Of a stretch of 64,000 bases of DNA, positions 47,106 to 58,739 are shown one piece after another. Source of the DNA: Trema orientale (lineage: Eukaryota; Streptophyta; Magnoliopsida; Rosales; Cannabaceae). The position numbers and the translations under genes are program-made. The notes beneath the pieces were generated by a model. The model ran no database searches. It saw only the letters and a list, made by a program, of their open reading frames with translations, and was not told where the DNA came from. How positions within the stretch are numbered: the stretch's first letter is position 1; each line of letters opens with the position of its first letter. The DNA lies in contig JXTC01000101.1 of assembly GCA_002914845.1 (NCBI GenBank), positions 750,217-814,216 on the forward strand, given 5' to 3'.

Positions 47106-47816
47106 TTCCCCTATCTTATAACCCCCCCAAAAAAAATAAAAAAGTAAATAGTCTTTCACTAGAAAATAGACATAGGTTTGCTAGCTTTGATTTTTATGGC
47201 CTTTTAGATCAGTCCCAGCTACCAACAGCTACCCAGGCACGGATGATATGGCCTTTCATTTATAATGCTGCACTGCACTACACCACTCCATTTCTTTATT
47301 TCTTCAATTAATTATTTGTAATTTTATAAGTTGTATGTACTATATGTGTCAAAGAGAAGACGCGTATGTAAATGTAACCCTCTACCAACTCCGGGGCTGG
47401 GTGGCCAATATCGCCTTTTAACATGTTATTTGTTAACGTACTAAGGTAAATAAACCCAAAGAAATATCTTTATCTTTTAACATTTAACAGATCGGTATTT
47501 ATTAATATCAAGTATAGGAGTTGGAAGGAACCCATTACCCATCCTCCTCTAATAAATAAATAAATAAATCTCTTTTTATTTTTCTCTTTTCCTGAATTAA
47601 GATTTGGGTCCCCAACGCAACCAATATAACAAAACTGGAGTTTAAATGGATTTTAATGTTAAAATAAAAAAATACAAAAAAAAAAAAAAAGATAATTAGG
47701 AGAACGGGGACCGGGGAGGGAAGGAGGGCCAAGAAGGCAAAGGAAATTCTTAGAAAAATAGTAACAACAGGCAAAGTCTTTGGGTCCAAAAAGGCGGTCT
47801 TTTTTTTGGGGGGGAT

Positions 47817-47851
47817 GTGGGAGGAGAGGGAGAGGGAGAGGGAGAGGGAGA
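47817..47851 (+). repeat. GGGAGA hexamer run with six G-tracts
   Basis: GTGGGAGGAGAGGGAGAGGG continues as GAGAGGG repeats, giving six GGG runs separated by 3-5 bases. The pattern fits a potential G-quadruplex on the plus strand. Confidence 0.7.
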
Positions 47852-48510
47852 ATCAAATTCGCTAACTTTGACTGAGTGGAGTGGACCCCAAATCCTTAAC
47901 CCAAAAATAGAGAAGAAAATGGGAGCATGAGCATGAGAGTATTCCTTCCCTTAACTCCAAGCAAGCATAAGTCCAAAAATTCAGTGTCTTTCTTTTCTCT
48001 TCCTACCAATCACCAAACCAAACCAAACCCAGAAACACTTTGGATTTTCTCTTATTCTCTTCTCTTTTCTTCAACAGAGAGTGAGAGTGAGGACCATGCA
48101 CATCAATCGGAGGAGTCTCAGTCCCAATGACTCAGACTAAACCAGATGGCTGATGCTGCAAAAAGAGTCCGGGGTTTGTATATTTTTTCTCTACTTTTCT
48201 TTTTCTTTTCTCTAATTTTCTTTATATATTTATATATATATATATTATATAAAGAGGTAAATATGGGGTGTGAGAAGAGAATGCGGTTTCTAAAAACGTT
48301 TGTTTTGCCTTTTCTTTTTCTTATTATGGAATCTGATTAAATTAGATTAGATTAATAGCGTCGTGTAATTCCTTAGAGTTGGAGCTGAGAGAGAGAGAGA
48401 GAGAGAGAGGCACCCCTTGTCTGTCAACCTAATTCTATCTCTAATTCTAATTTTAACCCTCTGCTCTGCCTCAACCGCCGACATTTCTGAACATCGTACC
48501 ACTCACCAGA

Positions 48511-49158
48511 CTAAGGTATCTATCTAATCTATCTATCCATCTATCTCTCCTCTCCCACTTCTTTCCTTAACAGACTTGAGACACACCGCTTTCACTGCCC
48601 ACTCTCCAGTCCGCTCCACTCATGTCTCAACCAACCACCTGCCTTTTTTTTTTTTTTTAAGCTCCAGATCGTTTTCTCTTTATTTTTGTTTATGTATGAT
48701 ATATATATATATATATACATCTCATATTATCGGTTGTTTCTAATTTGTTTTGTTTACAAATTTCAGCTTTGCCAGTGGCCAGGTGGGTTTAGCACAGATC
48801 TGGGAACAAAGTGAAACCAGTGGTAGAGAAAGATAAAAAGGAAGGAAGAGTCTTGTCTTTAGATGATTTCTCTACTATTCTGTTTGCTCTCTTTAGAAAC
48901 GTTTACGTCCCAGCAGCAGCCCACTACGCCTCCACCCTCTATAGAGATAAAGAAGAAGCAGCTGAAGCCGAAGAAGAAGAGATACATAGAATAATAAGCT
49001 TCAGACTTCTTGTGATAAGATCAATCGGCATCTTTTCTGGAAAATCAAGAAGAGATGAGACAACTCATCAATGAAGAGTAGTGAATAAAAACAACAGCAG
49101 AAGGAGCAAGGAATCGGAAACAAGGCTTTCCATTTATCGTTATTATCATTCGCATGTC
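48511..49158 (+). promoter_or_regulatory. Presumed 5' leader of the BRL1-type gene with an intron candidate and upstream ATGs
   Basis: An AAG|GTATCT donor at about 48514-48519 and a good acceptor ACAAATTTCAG ending at 48766 would remove a 5' UTR intron. After it no ATG occurs until 49055, where three short upstream frames start (49055-49081, 49071-49088 and 49154-49207). The last overlaps the main start out of frame. The 87-codon frame at 48811 begins with GTG, not ATG, and is not a gene. The splice sites are predictions by eye. Confidence 0.4.
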
Positions 49159-52100
49159 ATGGGATTGCTTTGGTTGGTGCTGCTGGTTGCGTTTCAGCAC
49201 TTACTAATATCAGCATCAGCCGCCAGAAGGGACTTGTCTGAGCAGGCAGTGGGGTTGTTATTGGCCTTCAAGCACTCCTCCGTCGAATCCGATCCCAATG
49301 GCGTCTTGGCTGACTGGCAAGCCACCTCTTCCAGTCCTTGCTCATGGCGAGGAGTCACATGCTCTCGTGACGGCCTTGTCACTTCCCTTAGTCTCAGCAA
49401 CGCCGGCCTCACCGGCACCCTCCACCTCCCCCAGCTTACAGCCTTGACCACTCTCCAGCATCTTTACTTGCAAGGCAATTCATTCTCGGCGGGCGATCTC
49501 TCTGCCTCTAATGCCAGCTCCTGCGCCCTCGAGACACTGGACCTCTCCTCCAACAACCTCTCCGACCCTCTTCCACAGCCATCTTTCCTCTTGTCTTGTG
49601 ATCGTCTCGCTTACGTCAACCTCTCTCGCAACTCAATCCCTGGCGGGAGTGGGGGAACCATCCGCTTTGGCCCTTCTTTGCTGCAGTTAGACCTCTCTCG
49701 CAATCGGATTTCAGACTCGGGCTTGCTGTCCCACACTCTGTCCAACTGCCAGCACTTGAATCTGCTCAACTTCTCTGACAATAAGCTTAGTGGCCAACTG
49801 GGTGTTACTCTCTCGTCTTGCAAAGGTCTCTCCACTCTTGACCTCTCCCACAATCTGTTATCTGGGAGGATACCCTCCAGCTTCGTTGCGGATGCCCCGC
49901 CATCTCTCGAGCATCTGGATCTCTCCTACAACAATTTCTCCGGCAAATTCTCTGATCTTGATTTAGGCCTCTGCAGCAACCTCACTTGGCTCAACCTGTC
50001 TCGCACCACCCTTTCCGGCTCAGAATTCCCGGTTAGCCTCATAAACTGCCAGCTTCTCGAGACGCTTGACCTCTCCCACAATGACCTGCGGACCAAGATT
50101 CCTGCCAGCTTGGGAACTTTGAGGAACTTAAGGCAACTTTCCTTGGGTCGTAGTAATTTCTATGGTGAAATCCCGCCTGAACTGGGACAGCTTTGTGGGA
50201 CTCTCCAGGAGCTTGATCTCTCTGCAAACAAGCTATTGGGTGAATTGCCTTTGACTTTTGCATCCTGCTCTTCTTTGATAAGTCTAAACTTGGGGAACAA
50301 TCAACTCTCCGGAGATTTCCTAGCTACTGTGATTAGTAATCTCCAGAGTCTGAGGTACCTCTATTTGCCATTCAATAACATAACTGGTCCTGTCCCACTC
50401 TCTCTCACCAATTGTACTCAGCTTCGAGTGCTGGACCTCAGTTCAAATGCCTTTACAGGAAACATTCCTTCTGGGTTCTGTTCCTCCACTGTTCCCTCAG
50501 CTTTGGAGAGGATACTAGTTTCAAACAACTTTCTGTCCGGGATCGTGCCCGTGGAGCTTGGAAAATGCAAGTTGCTCAGAACAATTGATCTTAGTTTCAA
50601 CAGTTTCAGTGGTTCGATTCCTATAGATATTTGGAGATTACCAAACCTTTCTGACTTGATTATGTGGGCGAATAGTCTCAGTGGTGGGATCCCGGAAGGC
50701 ATTTGCATCATTGGAGGAAACCTACAGATGCTCATTCTCAACAATAATTTCATTAATGGAACCATTCCACAGTCCATTGCCAACTGCACAAACATGATTT
50801 GGATCTCACTTTCTAGCAACCGGATTACAGGAGAAATTCCTAGTGGAATTGGAAATCTAGTGAACCTTGCCATCTTCCAGATGGGCAGTAATTTGTTATC
50901 TGGGCAGATTCCGCCGGAGCTTGGCAATTGTCGGAGCCTCATCTGGCTTGATTTAAACAGCAATGAACTCTCTGGTACCATCCCTTCGGAGCTCGCCAAC
51001 CAGGCTGGCCTGGTCATTCCTGGAATTGTTTCTGGAAAGCAGTTTGCATTTGTGAGAAATGAGGGTGGAACAGCTTGCAGGGGTGCTGGAGGGTTAGTTG
51101 AATTTGAGGGGATTCGGCCTGAGAGGCTGGAGGGATCTCCCATGGTTCACTCTTGCTCGTCGACTAGAATTTACTCTGGAATGACGGTTTATACCTTCTC
51201 GACTAATGGCAGCGTGATTTACCTTGATCTTTCCTACAATTCTTTATCTGGAACTATTCCTCAAAAGTTGGGTGTAATGGACTATCTGCAAGTCTTGAAT
51301 TTAGGACACAACAAGCTGACTGGAAATATTCCAGACAGCCTTGGTGGATTGAGAGCAGTAGGAGTTCTGGACCTCTCTCATAATAACCTTGAGGGATTGG
51401 TTCCAGGGTCACTGGCGACTCTATCTTTTCTCAGTGACCTTGATGTCTCTAACAATAACCTGAGTGGTGCCATTCCCTCCGGAGGTCAGCTCACCACTTT
51501 CCCAGCATCTAGATACGAGAACAACTCTGGTCTTTGCGGGTTACCCTTGCCGCCTTGTGGATCACAAAACCACTCAGCAGCTTATAACAGTCACGGAAGA
51601 AAGCAGTCTCTGGCAGCGGGGATGATTATCGGCATCACATTCTTTGTCCTCTGCATCCTCGTACTAACATTAGCTCTATATCGGGTGAAGAAGCACCAGC
51701 AGAAAGAGGAACAAAGAGAAAAATATATTGATAGTCTGCCTACTTCGGGTAGCAGCAGCTGGAAACTTTCCAGTGTCCCTGAGCCTTTGAGCATCAACAT
51801 AGCCACATTCGAGAAACCTTTACGCAAGTTGACTTTTGCCCATCTACTCGAAGCAACAAACGGTTTCAGTGCTGATAGCCTGATTGGTTCCGGAGGTTTT
51901 GGCGAGGTTTATAAGGCACAGCTGAGGGACGGATGTGTTGTTGCAATCAAGAAGCTTATTCACGTTACAGGTCAAGGAGACAGGGAATTCATGGCAGAAA
52001 TGGAGACGATTGGAAAGATAAAGCACCGGAACCTAGTTCCTTTGTTAGGCTACTGTAAGATTGGCGAAGAGAGGCTTCTTGTGTATGAGTACATGAAATG

Positions 52101-52767
52101 GGGGAGTTTGGAGGCTGTTCTCCATGACAAGTCTAAGGGAGGGTGCTCAAGACTTGGCTGGGCAGCACGAAAGAAAATTGCCATAGGGTCTGCAAGAGGT
52201 TTGGCATTCCTTCACCATAGCTGTATACCTCATATTATCCACCGAGACATGAAGTCTAGTAACGTTCTTCTTGATGAAAGTTTTGAGGCCAGAGTATCAG
52301 ATTTTGGCATGGCAAGATTGGTTAATGCCCTTGACACTCATCTAAGTGTGAGCACCCTCGCAGGGACTCCAGGATACGTGCCTCCGGAATATTACCAGAG
52401 TTTTAGGTGCACAACTAAAGGGGATGTCTACAGCTATGGTGTCATATTGTTGGAGCTGCTCTCAGGGAAAAGGCCGATAGACCCTTCAGAGTTCGGTGAC
52501 GACAACAATCTGGTTGGGTGGGCAAAGCAGCTTAACAGAGAGAAGAGGAGCAATGAGATACTTGACCCTGAGTTGATGACAGAGAAATCTGCCGAATCTG
52601 AGCTATGCCATTACCTAAAGATTGCCTTTGAGTGCCTGGATGACAGGCCATTACGTCGACCAACAATGATTCAAGTGATGACTATGTTTAAAGAGCTTCA
52701 GGTGGATTCAGAAAATGATATACTGGATGGCTTCTCATTAAAAGAAACTGTTATTGATGAATCGTGA
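49159..52767 (+). CDS. BRL1: BRI1-like leucine-rich repeat receptor kinase (BRL1/BRL3 type)
   Basis: Intronless 1202-residue plasma-membrane receptor kinase. The frame is open from 49081, but its first ATG is 49159, with G at -3 and +4, and it opens a signal peptide ([21 protein letters not shown]). The ectodomain has the Cys pair PCSWRGVTC, about two dozen LRRs, and an island domain (about residues 618-685) with [13 protein letters not shown], the brassinosteroid-binding module of the BRI1 family. A second Cys pair, [10 protein letters not shown], follows. The transmembrane helix is near 820-843. The juxtamembrane [20 protein letters not shown] precedes a kinase domain from about 890: [10 protein letters not shown] loop (about 910), VAIKK lysine, catalytic HRDMKSSN (about 1027), DFG (about 1047) and [13 protein letters not shown]. 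All catalytic residues are present. The sequence follows BRL1/BRL3 rather than BRI1. By family it binds brassinolide and acts mainly in vascular tissue. Confidence 0.95.
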   Translation: MGLLWLVLLVAFQHLLISASAARRDLSEQAVGLLLAFKHSSVESDPNGVLADWQATSSSPCSWRGVTCSRDGLVTSLSLSNAGLTGTLHLPQLTALTTLQHLYLQGNSFSAGDLSASNASSCALETLDLSSNNLSDPLPQPSFLLSCDRLAYVNLSRNSIPGGSGGTIRFGPSLLQLDLSRNRISDSGLLSHTLSNCQHLNLLNFSDNKLSGQLGVTLSSCKGLSTLDLSHNLLSGRIPSSFVADAPPSLEHLDLSYNNFSGKFSDLDLGLCSNLTWLNLSRTTLSGSEFPVSLINCQLLETLDLSHNDLRTKIPASLGTLRNLRQLSLGRSNFYGEIPPELGQLCGTLQELDLSANKLLGELPLTFASCSSLISLNLGNNQLSGDFLATVISNLQSLRYLYLPFNNITGPVPLSLTNCTQLRVLDLSSNAFTGNIPSGFCSSTVPSALERILVSNNFLSGIVPVELGKCKLLRTIDLSFNSFSGSIPIDIWRLPNLSDLIMWANSLSGGIPEGICIIGGNLQMLILNNNFINGTIPQSIANCTNMIWISLSSNRITGEIPSGIGNLVNLAIFQMGSNLLSGQIPPELGNCRSLIWLDLNSNELSGTIPSELANQAGLVIPGIVSGKQFAFVRNEGGTACRGAGGLVEFEGIRPERLEGSPMVHSCSSTRIYSGMTVYTFSTNGSVIYLDLSYNSLSGTIPQKLGVMDYLQVLNLGHNKLTGNIPDSLGGLRAVGVLDLSHNNLEGLVPGSLATLSFLSDLDVSNNNLSGAIPSGGQLTTFPASRYENNSGLCGLPLPPCGSQNHSAAYNSHGRKQSLAAGMIIGITFFVLCILVLTLALYRVKKHQQKEEQREKYIDSLPTSGSSSWKLSSVPEPLSINIATFEKPLRKLTFAHLLEATNGFSADSLIGSGGFGEVYKAQLRDGCVVAIKKLIHVTGQGDREFMAEMETIGKIKHRNLVPLLGYCKIGEERLLVYEYMKWGSLEAVLHDKSKGGCSRLGWAARKKIAIGSARGLAFLHHSCIPHIIHRDMKSSNVLLDESFEARVSDFGMARLVNALDTHLSVSTLAGTPGYVPPEYYQSFRCTTKGDVYSYGVILLELLSGKRPIDPSEFGDDNNLVGWAKQLNREKRSNEILDPELMTEKSAESELCHYLKIAFECLDDRPLRRPTMIQVMTMFKELQVDSENDILDGFSLKETVIDES

Positions 52768-55700
52768 GTAGAAGAAGAGGAACTGAAGTATGTGAATGTG
52801 TTGGTGGTGGAGCCATGGCCACAGCCACACAGGCGTGGAGATTTTGTGCGCTGTAAATAGTAGGAAGCATCATGAGATAGAGAAATCATGTTGAAGGGAA
52901 GTCAGGTGATTTACGTGTTATTTCTTTCTAAAGACTTTGAGAGTTGGTTACCCTGCCATTGGGCTTGGCTTATTATTATTTTTTTACCTGTCGCAGTTTT
53001 GCTAACTGGTGTTCCAACTTCCAACCATGCATGCATGCATGCGTTTGTCAATTTTGCCAAACGTCTGTTTTGTTGCTTTTCATAGAAATCTCTCAAACAT
53101 GGAAGAGCATTTTTGTATAGTTGTAGCAATAGCATTAAATTGAATTATAATTGTTACTATATGTCTTTGGTTTACTTTGCACTAGCTGATTATGATGAAT
53201 CATTATTTTTCATATGCTTTAAAAGCACATATTTTTTTGCAGCCTTCTCATGGTTTTAATCCCTTGGATTGCTGATGTTTTAGTTTATTGATTTTCTCTA
53301 GTTAAATCTTCGAGTGAATGACACAGATTACTGACCCGGTTGCCCTGAATTGTACAATATAGGAAAGAAATTTAATTTTCTCTTGTGACATAAAGTTAGT
53401 GACGATGTGTCAACTATATTTATGGTTACATATAATTGCCTTCTTTCATGAGCGTGGTAACACTGCCTGTTTACCTTAAAAGGATTTGACATTAGCCATT
53501 ATAAGCTGGTTAGCCAAGAACATTTGAAACTTGGCTAAAACTGCAAGTAGGAACCATCGCACCAGTGGAATAGGGTTTATGCCTTGTGATGATGTTGGAA
53601 AATTAATAATTAAAAGGAGAAGTCAAAAAGGCTATTTTTATGACAAAATTTCACCTAAAAATTTTGAATTGTTTAGATGATTAACCTTGTTGAAGTTTTC
53701 CTTTATGTTAATGTCAATTTAGTTTGCAAAAGGCCAAAGAGGGAAGAGGAGATGGTTCACACTTCACATTCACACGCTGAAGATTAAAAATAAAAGGTGT
53801 ATATATTTAAGAGAAATTGTTGGTCCCACAATTCCTAATCTCACCCTTTTTTATTTTTTTGGAAGGTTGGGGACAGCACTCCACTCCTACTCTTTACTCT
53901 TTAACTTTTAATTTTAACCTATAAAGTAACCACATTTTTATTTTTGCGAGAGAGAGAGAGAGAGAGAGAGGGTCAAAAGGCAGTGGGAAAGAAGAAAAAA
54001 GAAAAAAAATAAAAATAAAAGGTTTAGCTAGATGGAGAGCGTAGAGTTGGGGAGTGCTTATGAAATTTAAAATTGAAATGAGTAGGCATGTGATATGTGC
54101 ATGTGGGTCGTGGCCGTCATATAAAATATAGTGTATTTGTGTTATAATCAACGGGTCTATATTATTAGGATTAGTTAGGCGATTAGGGCGGGGCTTTTGC
54201 TTAAATTACTACTTTCGGGAATCTTAACCCCACCTCGTTTTCTTTTTCTACCCCCACAATCTCCGCAATTTCTTCGGTCTAAATCTCATAGATTAAGACT
54301 CTTATTTTAGGATTTTGGCCAGATTTTCTTGTCGGATCTACTAGGATATTTGTATATTCGTATAATAATCATAATACATAATAAACAAAAGTATTTAGCG
54401 GAGACTTGCTCACTCGTCATGAATGACCACTATACAGTCTGTGACTTCCACGACTCTTTTTAAAACCATAGCGTGTACATAAAGGAGTTACTGGTTGAAA
54501 TCCTGATCATGCACTTAGATATTTAATTTGCTTTATGTTATTCATATCATTTGAAATATCGCTCGAAGTCTTGCTAATAATGCCTTAGACATTTCAAGTG
54601 AAATCAGTTGAGTTTGTCTTTGTACAATTTTAAGGATGATGACTAACGAGGATCTTAGACAATTAGTTGGTTAAAAAATGCTACCAAAAGAGTCTAAACA
54701 AAACAAAACATAACATATCTAGTTATCAACTCATATTCACCGTTTCAAGCCAAAAAAAAAAATATATTCCACTGTTAGTGCCCCAATCAAGTTTAAGGCC
54801 CGAGGGTCAAGCCCATCGTAGTCTAATATGAATCATGATTCATGATCCCGAGACAAGCCAAGACAATTGGATTGGATCAGAGGCCCAAATGCAGGCCAGC
54901 AGGAGTTTGTTCTTGGTCGTTCGAAAGCGGGAAATCCGTGCCAACTGGCGACTAGGCAGAGTGACAAAGTTCCTAGTGACGACAGATCAGGACTTGGTCA
55001 AACAATCCTTTTTGACTGAGTCGTGGGGGTCAGAATATTATTAGTACCATTATTATTATTGGGACATATATACATGTTTTCTCCTTAAAACATTTCTCGT
55101 GCATGCATACATACATACATACATATCGGATCAATTATTCAAATAAGAAATTAGGAATTTGCATATATATTAAAAAGATTTGTACATTATGTCACCCACG
55201 ACCACTTTCTCAGCCCACATGAACCAAAGCACTGGAAAAAGAAAGAGAGAGACTCGACTCAACTTTAGTTCATCAAGTGCTTTTAATTGTTTATTCAGGG
55301 GGAAAAAAAAAGAAGAAAAACAAAAAAGAAAAAGAAGAAGAAAAGGTGCTTATTATTGTTTATTGTTTATATAATAAAGAGGAATTTGGATGCAATTGCT
55401 AAGCTAATGTCTATCCCAAAACCCCATTTTCAATTTGATGATGCAATAGTATGAATAGTATATATAGCTAGAGAATAAGAGTCAATGTCTGATTCTTCCA
55501 TTTGGCCCATTCTCCCCACGTCCAAACAAAATTCCCATCCTATTCCTCTCTGGTGCCAGTTATTCAATTTGTTTAATCATGTAATTTTTTTTTCTCCTTT
55601 AATTAATATCTTTACTTGGTGATTCCGGAACCTTTTTTTTTTAATTTCTTTATTACTTGGTCATCATTCATCACAGCTTTTGTTTGATTAGTCATTATTC

Positions 55701-56875
55701 TATTTATCATGTGTGCATGCATGGTTATACATGCGTGTCTTTTGGAGTTTTGTTCGTTGTTTCATCTATTTCTTCTCTAAATATATGTACCCTTAATTAA
55801 CGTCCTTATATATATATATATATATATATTCTATACATAAGGTTGTCTAAAGCTAATTAAAAACTGAAATAAAATATATTAATTGATAAATAACTTACTT
55901 ATACTTGGTCATCAGGGCCAAAAAAAAAAAAAAAAAAACTTACTACTTAGTACTAGTTATAAAAGCTAATATAAGCTTCCTCCCCTAAAACGATGTGCAT
56001 TAACATGTAAGTGGACATCATATGTAAATATAATGAATTCAATTCATAATGTTTTTATCGGAATAATATTGAGAATAACTTTACAGAAAGTGGGCAACTG
56101 AGAACCAGACCTTATGAGACCAGTACTGTTGTTCTACATTGCATTTTGCCATTTGCATGATAGGAAGTTATTCTATAGGATTAGCTATTAGAATAATTAG
56201 ATGACAAGATTTAGAATGAGATCCTCCTCTTTAATTGCATATTATATTAGATGATTAACACGGAGGTTGATATTAATGGACAGCATTAATCATATAATTG
56301 AGATCACTAATAAATAGACTAGTAGTTTAAAACTAGGGGCTATTTAAATTATTACAATAACGCATGATTAATATCGTACGCACTTTTATTTCTGAGGGTC
56401 TAAATAAGTTTGAATGCACTCGTCCTTTTATATATTACAACTTATTTAGAAAAAGAAAATGAGAAGGAAAATAAGTGAGTAATTAATTATGTAAAGCATA
56501 CACAATACAGATTGCATGCCCATCCATCAATTTTGTTGGGCGATCATTTGAATGTATACTATTACAAATACTTTCCATTTCAAAAAAAAAAATACTTAGT
56601 TAATTAATGTTGAATATCTGCATGTATATTGTATGGTCTATAGTGCATGTGACATTATCATTAATTATTAAAATTTCCGTCTTTGGGAGCTCCGGTTGTC
56701 CTTTGTGCCGCTATAGAGTAGTATTATGTCTTAAGTGGTCGTCGGCTTCTCTTCTCTAAACATATTAATGTATTTTAAAAATATGATACCACTTTTTTCC
56801 CCTAATGTACATGTATTTCTTAAAATCCTGAAATAAAGCATCTTTTAAGAGAAGGAAGTGAATTAAAATGAAAAT

Positions 56876-56920
<45 letters not shown>

Positions 56921-57700
56921 TACAATATTATTGCAAACTAGTTATAGTTATAACTTGTAACAAAATGGCTCACATTAGAAGGCGAAAGATACAGGTGTTA
57001 GGCTGGTAATAAAAGCACTTGATTTTGGCATCTATTAATATGATTTTTTCCTTTTTTCTGTTGAGTTTTAGTGAGTTTTGACAGGCAAGACAGCTAGCCT
57101 TACACTTAATTTACTATAAAATGGTTCTCAAACAAAGCCAAAATTAAGTGTGATGATATGTGCTTTGAAAAATAAAAAGAATGTATATATATTTATATAA
57201 TTTTGAACATATAAATATGTAATATCGGTTACAACAACTTAACATTGTACAAGTAGAAGATGATATGATACTAGTTTGTGTCTCCGTGTTTGAAGGGGAG
57301 TTATATTAATAGTGGGAGAGAGAGAGAGAGAGGGTAGAAGTGTAAAAAGAGAAATTTAATGGGGAGGATATTGTTAAAAAAGTAAAAAGAAGGGGGGATT
57401 GGATTGGGATTGATTTGGTAAATAATAATAATAATAACTAGTTCCTTCCTTCAAAGATTCCATCCGTTTCCGGTCCACCATTCCACCATTTCCATTCCCC
57501 CCAACACAACACAACACCACACAACACCATATTTCCTTTTCCTCCCTTTTTCTCCTTTTTTTTGTCTTTGATTGAATTTTTATTTATTTAATGCTTTTTT
57601 TTTTCCCCTTTCTTTTTTGTAAATCTTGTCAGACAGAGCCAAAGACCAACTGACCAAATATTATCTCATCTCCAAACCCATCTATCTATCTATTTATTTA
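52768..57700. other. Gene-free DNA between the receptor kinase and WRKY genes
   Basis: Starts with the 3' UTR of the receptor kinase. I find no convincing gene. A 69-codon ATG frame at 54835-55044 has no recognisable family. Low-complexity features include GA runs (53947-53971, 56879-56916 and about 57316-57332), TA runs (near 55810-55829) and poly(A)/(T) tracts. Confidence 0.55.
56879..56916. repeat. (GA)n microsatellite
   Basis: About 19 uninterrupted GA dinucleotides, the longest GA run of the window. Confidence 0.95.
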
Positions 57701-58739
57701 TCATCCTAATTCAAAGCAAAAAAATAATCTGAGTCTGAGTCTTGAGTCTAAGAGAAAGAATTCCGAGAAAGAAGAAAAAAAGAAAAAAAAAAAAAGAAAA
57801 AGAGGAGGAGTGGTGTGGTAACTGCTAATGCTAATATGCTTTTATGGTATGAAATGATGCTTCCTTCGATATTCAATGTTCAATATTTATATTGAATCAA
57901 TGACCAAAATATATATCCTTTTGATATTCTCTTTCTCAGGTAAATTGTAATGGCTATTGTTATTGTTACTGTTATTGCTATTCATATTTTCAATCATTTA
58001 TTTCTTCCTCTATGCATTCCCCGCTGCTAACCTCAACCTCAGCCTCAGCCTCAGCCTCATATTTTTCAATCATTATCATCATTTCCATTTTCATAATTCG
58101 TTTCTTCAACTTTTTCTTTTACTTTTTTCTTCTTCTTCTTCTTCTTCTCCTTCTCTCTCTCTCTCTCTCTCTGAGTCTGAGAGTCTCACATTAACATTTG
58201 TTGATGTGTGGATGGATCTTAGAATTTGGAAAGCGGTTAAGAGTACCAAATCCGCTTAGCTTAGCTTTGGCGTTTTCATAAATAAAATTTAGATTGGATG
58301 GATTTGGTTTGGTTGGGATTGAATGCATTTCAATTTTCAAGAATTGTTATTGCTGCTGCATGTTGGTCTCTCTGTCTGTCTCAGTTAATAATTAATTGCG
58401 ACCACCCAAATAACCCGTAATTCATGCCATTGCCTTTGCCTTTGCCTTTGTCTTTGCCTTTGTCTAACCAGTTTCATTTTCATTCGAAATGAGCCAAAAG
58501 GGGTTTCTTTGACACGAACACAATGTTATGTTATGTTATGTTATGTTATCTTGTATTGTCTCAATCATTCTCAAATCATTACTCCCTAGTCTAGTCTCTA
58601 AGTATCAAAGTTTGCGTTTTTTGGATCAAAGTTTTCAACTTTCTTTTTTTTCTTTTTCTTTTTTTTTTCAGGAATTTGATCTAGTTACGGTGGGAGCCAA
58701 GACACAAAGGCCAAAGGGGGGGCTTTGAATTTGATGTTC
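57700..58739 (+). promoter_or_regulatory. Presumed promoter and leader of the WRKY2-type gene, with a 5' UTR intron acceptor
   Basis: CT-rich tracts (about 58127-58173) are typical of plant leaders. A strong acceptor, a poly(T) tract ending TTTTTTTTCAG at 58671, lies 68 bases before the ATG and suggests a 5' UTR intron. Its donor was not placed with confidence (candidates include the GTAAATTG after CTCAG near 57940). Confidence 0.4.

Larger units (their letters stand above)
45319..48510. other. Gene-free DNA and distal promoter of the receptor kinase gene
   Basis: No supportable coding frame. It contains TA and poly(T) runs, repeated ATGATATGAT words (about 46450-46490), a 41-bp tandem array (46960-47105), a G-rich hexamer run (47817-47851) and, at the right, a CT-rich likely leader region. 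The ATG at 48146 (MADAAKRVRG) followed closely by GTTTGTAT could belong to an upstream leader exon, but this is not demonstrated. Confidence 0.5.

Noticed and set aside
48811..49074. 87-codon frame before the receptor kinase
   Set aside because: It begins with GTG and contains no internal ATG. It is probably leader sequence.
49081..49158. 26-codon extension of the receptor kinase
   Set aside because: It starts at GTG with no ATG, and would hide the signal peptide that begins at 49159.
50418..51143. A 241-codon open frame on the minus strand
   Set aside because: It lies wholly inside the BRL1-type coding region on the opposite strand and only mirrors its LRR codons. There is no independent family match.
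54835..55044. 69-codon ATG frame between the kinase and WRKY genes
   Set aside because: No recognised domain, and isolated in AT-rich DNA. Likely a chance frame.
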